Shown one piece after another: positions 7,171-15,857 of a DNA stretch of 64,000 bases (the first letter of the stretch is position 1; every line of letters begins with the position of its first letter). The notes beneath the pieces were generated by a model, which saw only the letters and a list, made by a program, of their open reading frames with translations, was not told the DNA's origin and did not search any database. A program made the position numbers and the translations under genes. The stretch lies in NCBI RefSeq assembly GCF_003367505.1, contig NZ_PXXX01000009.1, forward strand, positions 1 through 64,000, read 5' to 3'. The DNA comes from Lysinibacillus capsici (GTDB lineage: Bacteria > Bacillota > Bacilli > Bacillales_A > Planococcaceae).

Positions 7171-8379
7171 TTATCTAAAGATTTTATGCTCATAAAGATA
7201 GTCATAGGAAAGGTCAACAAACAAATATTCATGCTCGTTGATGGCAATGGAGAATGTTCTTGTAATTTCTCCTGTTTCAATATCCCGATACAATTCAGAG
7301 ATTTCCCCACTTTGATCGTTGCGCATTTTGATAATCGTTTGAAGGAAATAAGGGCGCCAGCTCCAATTTTTATTGATGGCACGTGGCTGTAGCTCCCAAT
7401 TCCCATCAATTCGCATAACGTTAGGCGTTAACTGGAACCCATCCTCATTACAAATATAGAGACGGAAGGAGTAGTTATCCAATAATTCAGCTAAGTACTC
7501 TAAATGGGAGACATTGTCGCTTGTTGGTTTCACACGGTGAACAATCGCCTCTAATTCCTCCCTTAATTTTTTCAACTGCAAATATTGCGCCTCCAGCATT
7601 TTCTTTTCGGAAGTAATAAATTGCTGGCATTCTTTTTTAAAACGTTCCTTTAATATATCCTTATCGACAAAAGTCATAGCTGGATTTGCTAGATATGGCC
7701 CTTGATAAAATCTACCGCCATTTTTCCAAGCAAATTGTAGCTGATAAACCGTTTCAATATCTTCAAATAATAGATTTGCTCCAATTTTATAAGCTAGGCT
7801 ACCAATGGCAGAAATCATGTCCGATTGAGCGGACCAAGAATCGTAATTTAAATCACGTGTATTGACCTTTAAGATATGTGGTGCCAATAGCGCAATATGC
7901 TCTAAATGACTTTCGGCTCCTACTTCCTGAACGGCAATTTTTACCCCAAACGTCGTAAAATAGCGTAGGGCGTGATGTAATTTGTTAATATCTCCTATAA
8001 AACGATGCTCTGATACGACAAGTACGATACGCTGTAAATCTTTTTCCTCTATATATTGTTGGATAATATTAAAATGACTTTCACCAAAATCTTGCATCAA
8101 TAAATTTGGATTGCTTGGGATATAAATATCAATTTCTGGTGCAATTTCATCAATTTTGGCTAATGCCGCATGTAAAATTTTGTGTTCCATATCAATTCGA
8201 TATTCTTCTGGAATATCTTCATTGTTGACAAAATCCTTTAAATTAATTTGCTGACCTTGAATTTGTAGATATCCGGAAATTTCGTAGGCAATCACCGTAT
8301 GCGCATCTGCGCTAAATATCGGTTGATAATACCCATGTATTTGATCTAAATTTGTTAACACTTCAATTGCGTCCATCAT
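7171..8379 (-). CDS. ykuI: EAL-domain protein with YkuI-type C-terminal domain
   Basis: The protein has about 402 residues. I start it at the ATG-ATG at 8379/8376 because GGAGGT sits just upstream; an earlier ATG at 8409 lacks a site. Residues about 1-250 form an EAL domain whose signature is altered (YEISGYL in place of E-x-L), so catalytic activity is doubtful. A coiled linker follows (about 255-295), then a PAS-like C-terminal domain as in B. subtilis YkuI. YkuI binds c-di-GMP and is regarded as a receptor or weak phosphodiesterase. It is a single gene with its own terminator. Confidence 0.8.
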   Translation of the reverse strand: MMDAIEVLTNLDQIHGYYQPIFSADAHTVIAYEISGYLQIQGQQINLKDFVNNEDIPEEYRIDMEHKILHAALAKIDEIAPEIDIYIPSNPNLLMQDFGESHFNIIQQYIEEKDLQRIVLVVSEHRFIGDINKLHHALRYFTTFGVKIAVQEVGAESHLEHIALLAPHILKVNTRDLNYDSWSAQSDMISAIGSLAYKIGANLLFEDIETVYQLQFAWKNGGRFYQGPYLANPAMTFVDKDILKERFKKECQQFITSEKKMLEAQYLQLKKLREELEAIVHRVKPTSDNVSHLEYLAELLDNYSFRLYICNEDGFQLTPNVMRIDGNWELQPRAINKNWSWRPYFLQTIIKMRNDQSGEISELYRDIETGEITRTFSIAINEHEYLFVDLSYDYLYEHKIFR

Positions 8380-8767
8380 CGAAACCTCCAATATGAATAA
8401 CGTTTTCATTGTTATTCAAAAATAACATTACATTTATCATGACTAGCCTAAAAAATGCTCTCTGACTGTATAATAAGTTGTTTAAAGTAAAATCGCAACT
8501 TCACTTCTCATCATTAATGGAAATCCGTCCTAATTTTTAACCACCATAATTGCATTATTTCTAACGACTTTCCTACATAGTAGGTTGCTTGTTACACCAT
8601 CTTGCAACGTTATGCTTTTGTCCAACCAAGGCTGTTCTGATATTTTACTCTCCCTTTAATCTATGCAACTTGACGCAATGACAGCCGTGATAATGGATGA
8701 TGATTATCCTATACCAGTCAATTAATTCAGTCATTTACCCAGTATTTAAGGACAATTTTATGAAAAA
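8380..8767. other. intergenic, no gene seen
   Basis: It holds AT-rich sequence without a supported ORF, hairpin or repeat. It probably contains the promoter of the EAL-domain gene, but no close consensus stands out. Confidence 0.5.
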
Positions 8768-8814
8768 AACAGTATCCCAAAAGGACAATAAGAGGCTCCT
8801 ACTGGCATACTGTT
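8768..8814 (-). terminator. terminator of the zinc-ribbon/SPFH operon
   Basis: An AACAGTAT/ATACTGTT stem with a long loop is followed on the minus strand by a T run. Confidence 0.65.
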
Positions 8815-8819
8815 TATTA

Positions 8820-9923
8820 TTATTCAGACATAAAGAAATACCAAATCAGAGCGATTACTGCTAATGATAAAATAACTGCAATTGTCACCCGAAGCGGTGA
8901 AATAGGGGCATTACCACCAACTCGACCCGTTTGTCCATTCACCATAAAGCGGTAAATCTTCTCCTTATAGCGGAAAGAAGATAACCAAATCGGTAACATT
9001 AAATATTTGTATGTAATATCATCATGGTTTGTGGAAAAGCGTAGATTGGATACTACATCCGCCCTATTTTCCCAACGGATTTTGGATGTAATCTGCGCAT
9101 GGAGGTGATCATGGATTTCACTTTTTGCTTGGCTCCAGCCATCCTGCAAACCAACACTGTAACGCTCTGATAAAAATCCAGCTACATATTGAGGTTTATA
9201 GGCCTTATTATTAAGAAGATTAAATGGTTCAATTTTTCGCATCATATCTCGATCATAGCGTGTTGTGGCACTCACTAAATGATCGTCTATAAATTCCTGA
9301 TAAAACCCACTTGTTGAATACCAATCCGTTTCAGTATGCGTTTTACCATCTTTATCCGTAACCGTTCGATGTCGTCCATATCTTGCGGAGTATCTGGAGC
9401 TTGTTTTTGAATCAAACGTCCAATACGGGAGGTATACCCCTTTAAAGGCATCAGGCTTTGCACTTATTTTGGCAGCCTTTGGTGTAAACCATCGACCTTT
9501 GATCCATTTCTGAAAATGTTCTCCTGCCTGCTTATCCGTTACTTCAAAAGCACATACGCCATTGGGAGCAAGCGTATTTTCAGCGCTCGCTTCCATGACC
9601 TGATTTGAGCCGCAGTAAGGACAACTGTCAGCGACCTGCAGAGCATCATAAATTGTCTCGGCCGCGCAAGCTTTACAAATAACTGTTTTCTTCTCCACGC
9701 CCCAATTGAAATTCCCACGTTCCTCTGCTTTTAAGAAGTCCATTTCCTGTGCAACCTTTTCCTCTTCTTGCTCAGGGGTTGCAATTTCAGATTCAAATCC
9801 ACAATACGGACAGGTCAGCTTACCTGTAGCAGGATTAAACTCAATTGATGCACTACAGGATGGACATTCCGCATCAAAGTCAAGCTTTACTTGTTTGACA
9901 TGTTCAACTTCTTGCGTTGACAT
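8820..9923 (-). CDS. ydjG: double zinc-ribbon membrane protein, YdjG-like
   Basis: The 367 residues carry two TFIIB-like zinc ribbons (CPSC...CPYC near 20-41 and CKAC...CPYC near 83-104). A long soluble region follows and a single C-terminal helix at about 346-364. It lies 14 bases downstream of an SPFH/zinc-ribbon gene. In B. subtilis, YdjG and YdjH recruit the SPFH protein YdjI and PspA to stressed membranes. The pairing and ribbons support that assignment, but no pspA or ydjH is adjacent here. Symbol by analogy. Confidence 0.65.
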   Translation of the reverse strand: MSTQEVEHVKQVKLDFDAECPSCSASIEFNPATGKLTCPYCGFESEIATPEQEEEKVAQEMDFLKAEERGNFNWGVEKKTVICKACAAETIYDALQVADSCPYCGSNQVMEASAENTLAPNGVCAFEVTDKQAGEHFQKWIKGRWFTPKAAKISAKPDAFKGVYLPYWTFDSKTSSRYSARYGRHRTVTDKDGKTHTETDWYSTSGFYQEFIDDHLVSATTRYDRDMMRKIEPFNLLNNKAYKPQYVAGFLSERYSVGLQDGWSQAKSEIHDHLHAQITSKIRWENRADVVSNLRFSTNHDDITYKYLMLPIWLSSFRYKEKIYRFMVNGQTGRVGGNAPISPLRVTIAVILSLAVIALIWYFFMSE

Positions 9924-9937
9924 AGGTCATCATCTCC

Positions 9938-11269
9938 TTACTTGACATCCTTTTCATCAAAAACATCGCCGCATTCTGGACAGAATTTAGGCGGATTGGC
10001 AGGGTCCTCTGGTGCCCACCCACATTTATCGCATGCATAGAGTAAAGCACCAGCTGGTTTTTTAGAGCCACACTCGCTACAAAACTTTCCTTTATTCACC
10101 GCTCCACATGTACATGTCCAGCCCTCTTCCGCTGGTTTTGCTGCGCCACAATTTGAACAGAATTTCCCTGTGTTGTCATGACCACATGCACATGTCCATG
10201 TACCAGATGCTTTGGCTGATTGATTTTGCATCGCAGCCTGAGCCATTTGCGCTTGCTTATTTTGCTCATTCATTTGATAAAGCTGACCAGCATTGACTCC
10301 ACCTGCTTGTGCAGCCATATTCATCCCCATAAAGCCTGCCATAGCGCCACCATCATTGTTAGCAGCTGCAATCATCGCTTCTGCCTGAGCGCCTGTTAAA
10401 TGGGCAGCAGCCATACCTGGATCACGCATAACCGCATTGCGTTGTAGTTGTTTTATCATGGCTTCGTCTTCCTCAGAAGCCTTTAGGGTACTAATCCCAA
10501 ATGACACAACAGCTAAACCACGTGTAGCAAGCCACTTTTCTGATAATACCTTATTGAGTGCGTCTGCTAACGCAACCGTATGCGCAGGTATTTCACTATA
10601 ACGAACGCCACTTGCTGAAATTTGTGCAAAGGCTGGCTGTAACGCTGTCATTAATTCTGATTTTAACTGGCTATCAATGGCCTCTCGCGTATATTCACGC
10701 TCTACATTTCCACATACATTTGTATAGAATAATAACGGATCAATGATTCTATAAGAATACTCACCATGACAACGAATGGCAATGTCGATATCTAATCCGA
10801 TATTACGATCAATAACACGGAATGGAATTGGTGCGGGAGTACCATATTTATTGCCAACAATCTCCTTTTTATTAAAATAATAAACTCGCTGATCTTTAGC
10901 AGGTTCTCCACCAAATGTAAAACGCTTGCCTATCTGTTTAAATGTTTCCATAATGCCATGAGATAAATCTGAGCCATACATAATCGAAGGCTCTGTAGAT
11001 GTATCATAGACATATTCCCCAGCTTCTGAAGAAAACTCTACAACCTTCCCCTGTTCAACAATCATCATACATTGCCCTTCATTGATGGCAATAATCGAGC
11101 CATTGCTAATAATGTTGTCATTTCCTTTATTTGAACCTCGTTTAGAAGTGCGTTTAATACCTTTAGTTACTAGAACATCTGAGGATAATGCCTCACAATA
11201 AAAATATTCACGCCATTGATCCTCTAAAACACCTGTTAATGCCCCTACGCCTGCTTTCAATAAACCCAT
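9938..11269 (-). CDS. ydjI: SPFH-domain protein with C-terminal zinc ribbons, YdjI-like
   Basis: The protein has 443 residues from the ATG at 11269, placed there by the AAGGTGGG site; an upstream GTG lies inside that site. Residues about 25-290 are an SPFH (virion-core/YdjI type) domain and 300-350 a Met/Ala/Gln-rich linker. The tail has three Cys4 ribbons (CACG...CSNCG, CTCG...CSECG, CDKCG...CPECG). SPFH proteins form membrane-associated oligomers, and YdjI works with PspA in envelope stress. It is first in a two-gene operon with the YdjG-like gene. Confidence 0.75.
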   Translation of the reverse strand: MGLLKAGVGALTGVLEDQWREYFYCEALSSDVLVTKGIKRTSKRGSNKGNDNIISNGSIIAINEGQCMMIVEQGKVVEFSSEAGEYVYDTSTEPSIMYGSDLSHGIMETFKQIGKRFTFGGEPAKDQRVYYFNKKEIVGNKYGTPAPIPFRVIDRNIGLDIDIAIRCHGEYSYRIIDPLLFYTNVCGNVEREYTREAIDSQLKSELMTALQPAFAQISASGVRYSEIPAHTVALADALNKVLSEKWLATRGLAVVSFGISTLKASEEDEAMIKQLQRNAVMRDPGMAAAHLTGAQAEAMIAAANNDGGAMAGFMGMNMAAQAGGVNAGQLYQMNEQNKQAQMAQAAMQNQSAKASGTWTCACGHDNTGKFCSNCGAAKPAEEGWTCTCGAVNKGKFCSECGSKKPAGALLYACDKCGWAPEDPANPPKFCPECGDVFDEKDVK

Positions 11270-11376
11270 AAATATTCCCACCTTCACATTGATGTTTAGC
11301 TTATTTTAACATCTCTTCATACTATGTAATACGCAAAATCAGACAAATTGTTTCATTTTCTTCTTATCAACAAAAA

Positions 11377-11419
11377 AACGAGAAGCGCCAATGATATAAA
11401 TCATCAGAACGTTCTCGTT
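11377..11419 (-). terminator. terminator of the DUF423 gene unit
   Basis: An AACGAGAA/TTCTCGTT stem is followed by seven T residues on the minus strand. Confidence 0.75.
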
Positions 11420-11431
11420 ACTTTTTCTGTA

Positions 11432-11806
11432 TTAGGATAAGGCAGCAATTATAACAAGCACCCACGCAACAATAAATAACATGCCACCAATTGGCGTAAT
11501 CGCACCTAGCTTTTTCACACCTGTCACGGCTAGCACATATAGACTACCAGAGAAGAATACAATCCCTGTAAACATCAAGTAGCCTGCCCAAGAAAGCAAA
11601 CTAGAGCTTCCTAAAAATGCATCATTGGATAGAATGCCAAGGGCTAGAATCCCTAAAGCATGATACATCTGATATTGCACAGCCGTTTCCCAAATGGCTG
11701 CATAATGCGGTGAGGCAAACTTATCCTTGAGTGCATGTGCACCAAAAGCACCTAAAACAACACCAAGAGCTGCCAAAATAGCGCCTAAAGCTATAAACAT
11801 TTCCAT
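11432..11806 (-). CDS. ywdK: DUF423 family four-helix membrane protein
   Basis: The 124 residues have four hydrophobic helices and the family signature GAFGAHALKD near residues 20-29, with conserved YQMYHALG near 46-53. The length matches the family (YgdD of E. coli, YwdK of B. subtilis). Function is not established. It follows the thioesterase gene after 11 bases and shares its terminator, so the two are probably co-transcribed. Confidence 0.85.
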   Translation of the reverse strand: MEMFIALGAILAALGVVLGAFGAHALKDKFASPHYAAIWETAVQYQMYHALGILALGILSNDAFLGSSSLLSWAGYLMFTGIVFFSGSLYVLAVTGVKKLGAITPIGGMLFIVAWVLVIIAALS

Positions 11807-11817
11807 CTATTGTTCTC

Positions 11818-12243
11818 CTATTTTGCCTCGACGGCAATTTCTTTATATTTGGCATCCCAAGCTGGGTCAATCTTACTTAATGATACCGGTCGCAATGTAT
11901 CCTTATGCGCAAGAATATGTACGGATTGAGCTGTGGCTGCTACCGTGCCATCCTCATGTAAAATTTCATAGCCATACGTCGTTCGTAAACGATCATGCTT
12001 TTCTACCCAAGTGCGCACCGTCGCCACTTGTCCATAATGCATGGCTGCTTTATACGAAATCGATAAATCCATCACTGGCGATACATAGCCATCTTTTTCT
12101 AAGGCAGCATACTCAAAGCCTGCATCACTTACAAGCTGGGTACGCCCAATTTCCATCCAAATAATATAGTTTGCATGGTACACCACGCCCATTTGGTCGG
12201 TCTCTGCATACCGTATTTCAATCTGTTTCTCACTCACAAACAT
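11818..12243 (-). CDS. yneP: acyl-CoA thioesterase, 4-hydroxybenzoyl-CoA thioesterase/YbgC fold
   Basis: The protein has 141 residues from the ATG at 12243, chosen because GAGGTG lies six bases before it; the upstream GTG is part of that site. It is a single hot-dog domain with the motif RYAETDQMGVVYHANY near residues 11-26. In this family the Asp is catalytic and the motif defines YbgC/FcbC-type enzymes. It probably hydrolyses short or medium acyl-CoAs in the cytoplasm. The closest B. subtilis relative I recall is YneP. Confidence 0.8.
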   Translation of the reverse strand: MFVSEKQIEIRYAETDQMGVVYHANYIIWMEIGRTQLVSDAGFEYAALEKDGYVSPVMDLSISYKAAMHYGQVATVRTWVEKHDRLRTTYGYEILHEDGTVAATAQSVHILAHKDTLRPVSLSKIDPAWDAKYKEIAVEAK

Positions 12244-12400
12244 TTTCTTCACCTCGTCCTACATTATAGCGCAAAAGTGTTGATTTGGTGGGGTTTTTGC
12301 TCTACTGATTAGAAAAAGTTAATAAATTATAATTTAAAAAAATTTGAAATTAGATTCAGAAAAGTATTTGGTGAAAAATGTTTTTTCTGTTTTTACCCGT

Positions 12401-12424
12401 TGTACCCCACTTAATTGGGGTACA
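12401..12424. repeat. perfect palindrome TGTACCCCA-N6-TGGGGTACA
   Basis: A 9-bp inverted repeat lies in otherwise AT-rich intergenic DNA with no T run on either side. It may be a regulator site or an RNA hairpin, but no gene start lies close by. Confidence 0.45.
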
Positions 12425-12565
12425 AAAATTTAAAAATAAAAGATCCTGGTCAGGTACTGGAAATCAAAATGTAATTTTTTAACAAATGAATTCAAAGCAA
12501 AAAAAGGTTTTAGTTTATAAGTTTTCAATAAATATGATTGAGAAAAACCACTCATCACTTTATTA

Positions 12566-12614
12566 GAACTGCCCCGTAAAAGTTAAACATCAATCTAACT
12601 TTACGGGGCAGTTC
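12566..12614. repeat. long perfect hairpin, possible terminator or mobile-element remnant
   Basis: GAACTGCCCCGTAAA/AGTTA pairs with TAACT/TTTACGGGGCAGTTC, giving a stem of about 19 bp. No T run follows on the plus side and only a weak one on the minus side. It could end the broken gene at 12655-12953. It also resembles the GC-rich hairpins found beside insertion sequences, but no transposase is present. Confidence 0.5.
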
Positions 12615-12654
12615 ACACACACAGTTGTCTTTTATTCATTTATTATTTTATTGA

Positions 12655-12953
12655 CTATCCAAAAATTATAAAAAAGGCAATAAAAAACATCATTGCGAAT
12701 GAACCTATAGCAATTAATACATTTACAAATGACAGCAATTCACTCGCTCTTTTCCATCCTTCTAAATAGACCCATGACAAAAGTAAACATACCTATATTA
12801 GCAAACACACTTGTTAACAGCTTTCCTACCCAATCTTCCTTCTTTGCAAAGGTTGAATGTGCAATGCGAGATGATATAAATTACAATAGCTAATAGACTA
12901 ATACAGGAAAAAATCCATAAATCTCCAATATATCATTTGGGTGCAAAATCCAT
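12655..12953 (-). pseudogene. decayed small membrane protein coupled to the upstream gene
   Basis: Read from ATG 12953 the frame gives MDFAPK, a TGA stop, then YIGDLWIFSCISLLAIV in the same frame. Shifted frames continue with DWVGKLLTSVFANIGMF and then WVYLEGWKRASELL, ending in FFIAFFIIFG. Together this is a roughly 100-residue protein with about three hydrophobic helices, broken by one nonsense codon and at least two frameshifts. Its ATG overlaps the stop of the upstream gene as TAATG, a translational-coupling layout. The gene was therefore once the second member of that operon. The family is unknown. Confidence 0.7.
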
Positions 12954-13456
12954 TAGATACATCCTTCACTTTGCATGAAATCTTCAATCTTTTTCCGTAC
13001 TACTGCTGGGGAAATTAGTTGAATATGTTCCCCTTTATCGTCACATGTAAAAATTCCTTTGAAAACTTCAGGCATAGCGTCGTACTGTTTTTTTAACTGT
13101 TCATTAAATTTTTTGAAACAGTCATATTGATATTTTTCCAATAAATAAGGTATTAGAAAAGATGAACGCAAGATTTCGTATTCCTGATAATTATATGGTG
13201 TACTTTCTGGTCGCCTTTTTAAGATTTCCAACATCTTTTTCATTAAAATCGCAACTTCTTCTTCGCTTGCATAGGCAGCATATCCTCTAATCGCAGTTAG
13301 CCGCATATCCAAATATCTCTCTTTTTTATATACTTTGAGAAAAAAGTCCTTTCCGTTCTCAGGCAAGTCAAATACTAATTGTTTTAATAATACATTACGT
13401 TTAGCAATATCCTTTGTATTAAAATATGTTTCCATTATTGAATTTCTTTTGTCCAT
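12953..13456 (-). CDS. unknown soluble protein, helical-repeat-like
   Basis: This 167-residue protein has a predicted all-helical character and is charged. Residues about 15-85 resemble a HEAT-like helix pattern (LRLTAIRGYAAYASEEEV). There is no signal peptide and no catalytic motif. The ATG has an AAAGGATG site upstream. Its stop overlaps the start of a decayed small membrane protein, a soluble-plus-membrane pairing often seen in immunity or transport accessory pairs. I do not recognise the family, and the partner's decay suggests the system is no longer complete. Confidence 0.6.
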   Translation of the reverse strand: MDKRNSIMETYFNTKDIAKRNVLLKQLVFDLPENGKDFFLKVYKKERYLDMRLTAIRGYAAYASEEEVAILMKKMLEILKRRPESTPYNYQEYEILRSSFLIPYLLEKYQYDCFKKFNEQLKKQYDAMPEVFKGIFTCDDKGEHIQLISPAVVRKKIEDFMQSEGCI

Positions 13457-13659
13457 ATATCACACATCCTTTCCTAAGCTACGAAGTTACATTTTGTTTT
13501 TTAACAATACGGTACGAAATAGTTACTATATTTCTGTTATGTCAAGCTTACCATTTCCAACATGTCTTTACGATTTTAAGCGTTAATTTTCAATATCGTT
13601 TTTAACATAAATATCTAAAAACTTATTCCTAGGAATAACTACTTCCTATCCAACTACAC

Positions 13660-14040
13660 TCACCCTCTACTGCTAAATTGTTGACTCCATTCCTCGTAAC
13701 TTACGAATGGTACTACAACACTTGAAGGCTTCACCTCTTTGTACGCCTTATTAAAAGCTTGTTTGTAATTTAACCCTAAATCATTCATATAAGCATCAAT
13801 ACGAACAGCCGATTGCTTTTAGTAGGTATCGTCCATGTAGTCTCTGCCTCATCGATACTCTGGTAACTTGCCATTCACCATATATATTGTGCCATCGACA
13901 CTGACTATCCATCGATGCAATGCCCCACACCATAATGTTAGTAGCCTTCATTATCAGCTTTCTGACCATCTAGCTTTCTATGTGACTTACGAACCCTTGT
14001 ATCAAGTGATGACATCCAGACTTTAGTGAGCCGTTTTAAT
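13660..14040 (-). pseudogene. phage head-morphogenesis (Mu F/SPP1 gp7-like) protein remnant
   Basis: Minus-strand fragments in different frames can be read in order. First VWMSSLDTRVRKSHRKLDG, matching the W-x4-D-x-R-x-R-x-x-H-x-x-LDG core of phage minor head proteins. Then GIASMDSQCRW, matching the G-x-x-S-x-D-x-x-CRC motif. Then VDGTIYMVNGKLPEYR, and a tail NYKQAFNKAYKEV ending SYEEWSQQFSSRG. Frameshifts and stops separate them. This is good evidence of a decayed prophage. The intergenic remainder (13457-13659 and 14041-14200) shows no gene. Confidence 0.65.
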
Positions 14041-14241
14041 TGTACTAATACTATTATCTATTGTGTTTTTCGGCGAAGAAATATTAGAATTTTTCAAAAA
14101 TGACCTTCCTGAAGACGATTTCTCCTATTATGCAGTAGTTTTTTGATTAGCAGTTTAAGCTCGCTATGCTAATCTAAATTAATAATCGAAACCGTAATAA
14201 TATGTTAAGATTGACTTATATAAAATTAAAGGAATGATCTT

Positions 14242-14271
14242 ATGAAAAAAGCAGTCAAATTAGCTTCCTAA
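14242..14271 (+). CDS. nine-residue leader peptide of the chloramphenicol resistance gene
   Basis: The ORF encodes MKKAVKLAS and is preceded by AAAGGA. Its stop lies inside the left arm of a hairpin that hides the cat ribosome binding site. This is the layout of known cat attenuators, where a drug-stalled ribosome on the leader opens the hairpin. Confidence 0.75.
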   Translation: MKKAVKLAS

Positions 14272-14301
14272 AATTATCTAGATTTTAAATTTTAGGAGGC
14301 T
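14262..14301 (+). promoter_or_regulatory. translational attenuator hairpin sequestering the cat ribosome binding site
   Basis: AGCTTCCTAAAATT (14262-14275) pairs with AATTTTAGGAGGCT (14288-14301), placing AGGAGG in the stem. Translation of the cat gene at 14310 should need opening of this stem, giving chloramphenicol-inducible expression by analogy with cat86 and pC194. Confidence 0.75.
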
Positions 14302-14309
14302 TTAGTAAG

Positions 14310-14960
14310 ATGAAATTCAATAAAATTGATATTAATAATTGGGAACGAAAAGAAATTTTCAATCATTTCTTAAATCAACAAACGAGCTTTAGCATCACCA
14401 GAAATATTGATATTACTGAACTTTATAAAATTACAAAAGATAAGGGATATAAATTCTATCCTGTAATCATCTTTTTAATTACTCACGTGGCAAATTCAAA
14501 TAAACATTTTAGAATGAACTTTAATTCTGCTGGAGAGTTTGGATACTGGGATAAGGTAGTCCCAATGTATACTATCTTTGATAAGACATCAGAGTTATTT
14601 TCAGCCATTTATACAAATACAGATGAAGGTTTTAAAAAGTTTTATGAGAACTATATTTCCGATACAGAGAAGTACAATGGTACAGGAAAACTGTTTCCTA
14701 AAACACCGATACCTGAAAATGTCGTCAATATTTCTATGATTCCATGGACTTCTTTTACTGGTTTTAACTTAAACGTGAATAATAGCCCAAATTATTGTTT
14801 GCCGATAATCACTGCAGGTAGGTTTATCAATAAAACTAGTAATATTTATTTACCTTTATCCTTGCAGGTTCATCATTCTGTCTGCGATGGTTACCATGCA
14901 GCTCTATTTATGGATAGATTTCAGACTCTTGTAGAAAATAAACTAGAGTTTCTTATATAA
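14310..14960 (+). CDS. cat: chloramphenicol acetyltransferase, type A (CatA family)
   Basis: The 216 residues match the usual CAT length. The catalytic motif HHSVCDGYH has H189 and D193 in the H-x3-D arrangement; FGYWDKVVPMYTIF near 77-90 and the N-terminal IDINNWERKEIF are also typical. The enzyme O-acetylates chloramphenicol with acetyl-CoA in the cytoplasm, as a trimer. It sits alone between a phage head-gene relic and other degraded sequence, with its own leader attenuator and terminator. This suggests a module acquired with mobile DNA. Resistance itself is inferred from homology. Confidence 0.93.
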   Translation: MKFNKIDINNWERKEIFNHFLNQQTSFSITRNIDITELYKITKDKGYKFYPVIIFLITHVANSNKHFRMNFNSAGEFGYWDKVVPMYTIFDKTSELFSAIYTNTDEGFKKFYENYISDTEKYNGTGKLFPKTPIPENVVNISMIPWTSFTGFNLNVNNSPNYCLPIITAGRFINKTSNIYLPLSLQVHHSVCDGYHAALFMDRFQTLVENKLEFLI

Positions 14961-14971
14961 ATAAAACACGA

Positions 14972-15005
14972 AACACTGACTAATCTCTTTTAGTTGGTGT
15001 TTTTT
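14972..15005 (+). terminator. terminator of cat
   Basis: AACACTGACTAA pairs with TTAGTTGGTGTT (two G-U pairs) followed by six T residues. Confidence 0.85.
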
Positions 15006-15098
15006 ACTAACCAGTAAGAAAACAGGGTAGTATATATGCCTTATTTTGTGTTCCTTGTATCTGATTATTGTCTTTCTGCTTTCCTTCTATATCCACTC

Positions 15099-15358
15099 AA
15101 GTTACTGAACAATATCTTTATAGTAATCGATTAACCAATTGAGTTCAATGCTCCTTGCATCTGCGTTTTCGCATAGCCAATCATTGTTTTAAGGTTTTCC
15201 AATTCCCTTTCAACTTTCAGGCGGTTACCCTTTTCATTTTCATACATTTCAAGTATTTATTCTTTTGTATTTTCCTGCTTGCCCAATTTAGTGATCTGTA
15301 AGAATCCCTAAACTGTTCAAACGTGTATTTCCTATCGTTCTTTATAGCGTCTGCCAGT
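15099..15358 (-). pseudogene. degraded phage-like coding remnant
   Basis: Minus-strand reading gives LADAIKNDRKYTFEQFRDSY then SLNWASRKIQKNKYL in one frame. After a shift it gives EMYENEKGNRLKVERELENL and KTMIGYAKTQMQGAL, then a stop, followed by IDYYKDIVQ. The charged helical character is protein-like, but no start and no intact frame remain. The family is unclear. With the nearby head-protein relic it supports a decayed prophage. Confidence 0.5.
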
Positions 15359-15375
15359 AAAAAAACAGAATAAAA

Positions 15376-15396
15376 AGCCACTCAAAATGAATGGCT
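15376..15396 (-). terminator. terminator of the 62-residue gene
   Basis: An AGCCATTCA/TGAGTGGCT stem is followed by TTTTTA on the minus strand. Confidence 0.7.
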
Positions 15397-15475
15397 CAAT
15401 CACAAACTTAGTATTAAATTCTCGGACTAAAAATTATTACTTATCTTGCCAACAATTTTGTTAGTGGCACTACAT

Positions 15476-15664
15476 TTATTGTAATCGCTCTAAATCCTGA
15501 TATTCTTTCATATAAGGACCATCTTCTGCAACAAATGAATGATACAATGCCTTTACTGCGAAATTTTTCTCTAAACCCATTTCAGATTTTAGCTTTTTTA
15601 ATTCATCATGCAATGTTCGATGTTCATTTATAAGCTTTAGCATAACTGTCTTATTATATTTCAT
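15476..15664 (-). CDS. small helical protein of unknown function
   Basis: The 62 residues form a charged helix (residues 1-35, HRTLHDELKKLKSEMG) followed by a short aromatic tail. There is an AAGGA site upstream and a clear terminator downstream. It is flanked by phage-like relics and may be a surviving small phage gene. No family is recognised. Confidence 0.5.
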   Translation of the reverse strand: MKYNKTVMLKLINEHRTLHDELKKLKSEMGLEKNFAVKALYHSFVAEDGPYMKEYQDLERLQ

Positions 15665-15857
15665 TACATCCGTCCTTTTTATTTACAACATGAAAGCTAT
15701 AATACACTATTTTCACTTATAATCGCAAGAACAGCCTTGCGTCATTTGTTTGTTTTGGAATGTTTACATCAAGTTTCTTTATATAATAAAAACACCTCAT
15801 ATGAGATGTTTAGTTGCTTCAATCTAGTAAATTGTATAAATTCTTCATAAATCTATA

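Noticed and set aside
12280..12320. Weak resemblance between 12280-12320 and 23048-23090 (TTGATTTGGT...)
   Set aside because: The matching stretch is only about 12 bases and AT-rich; insufficient for a repeat call.
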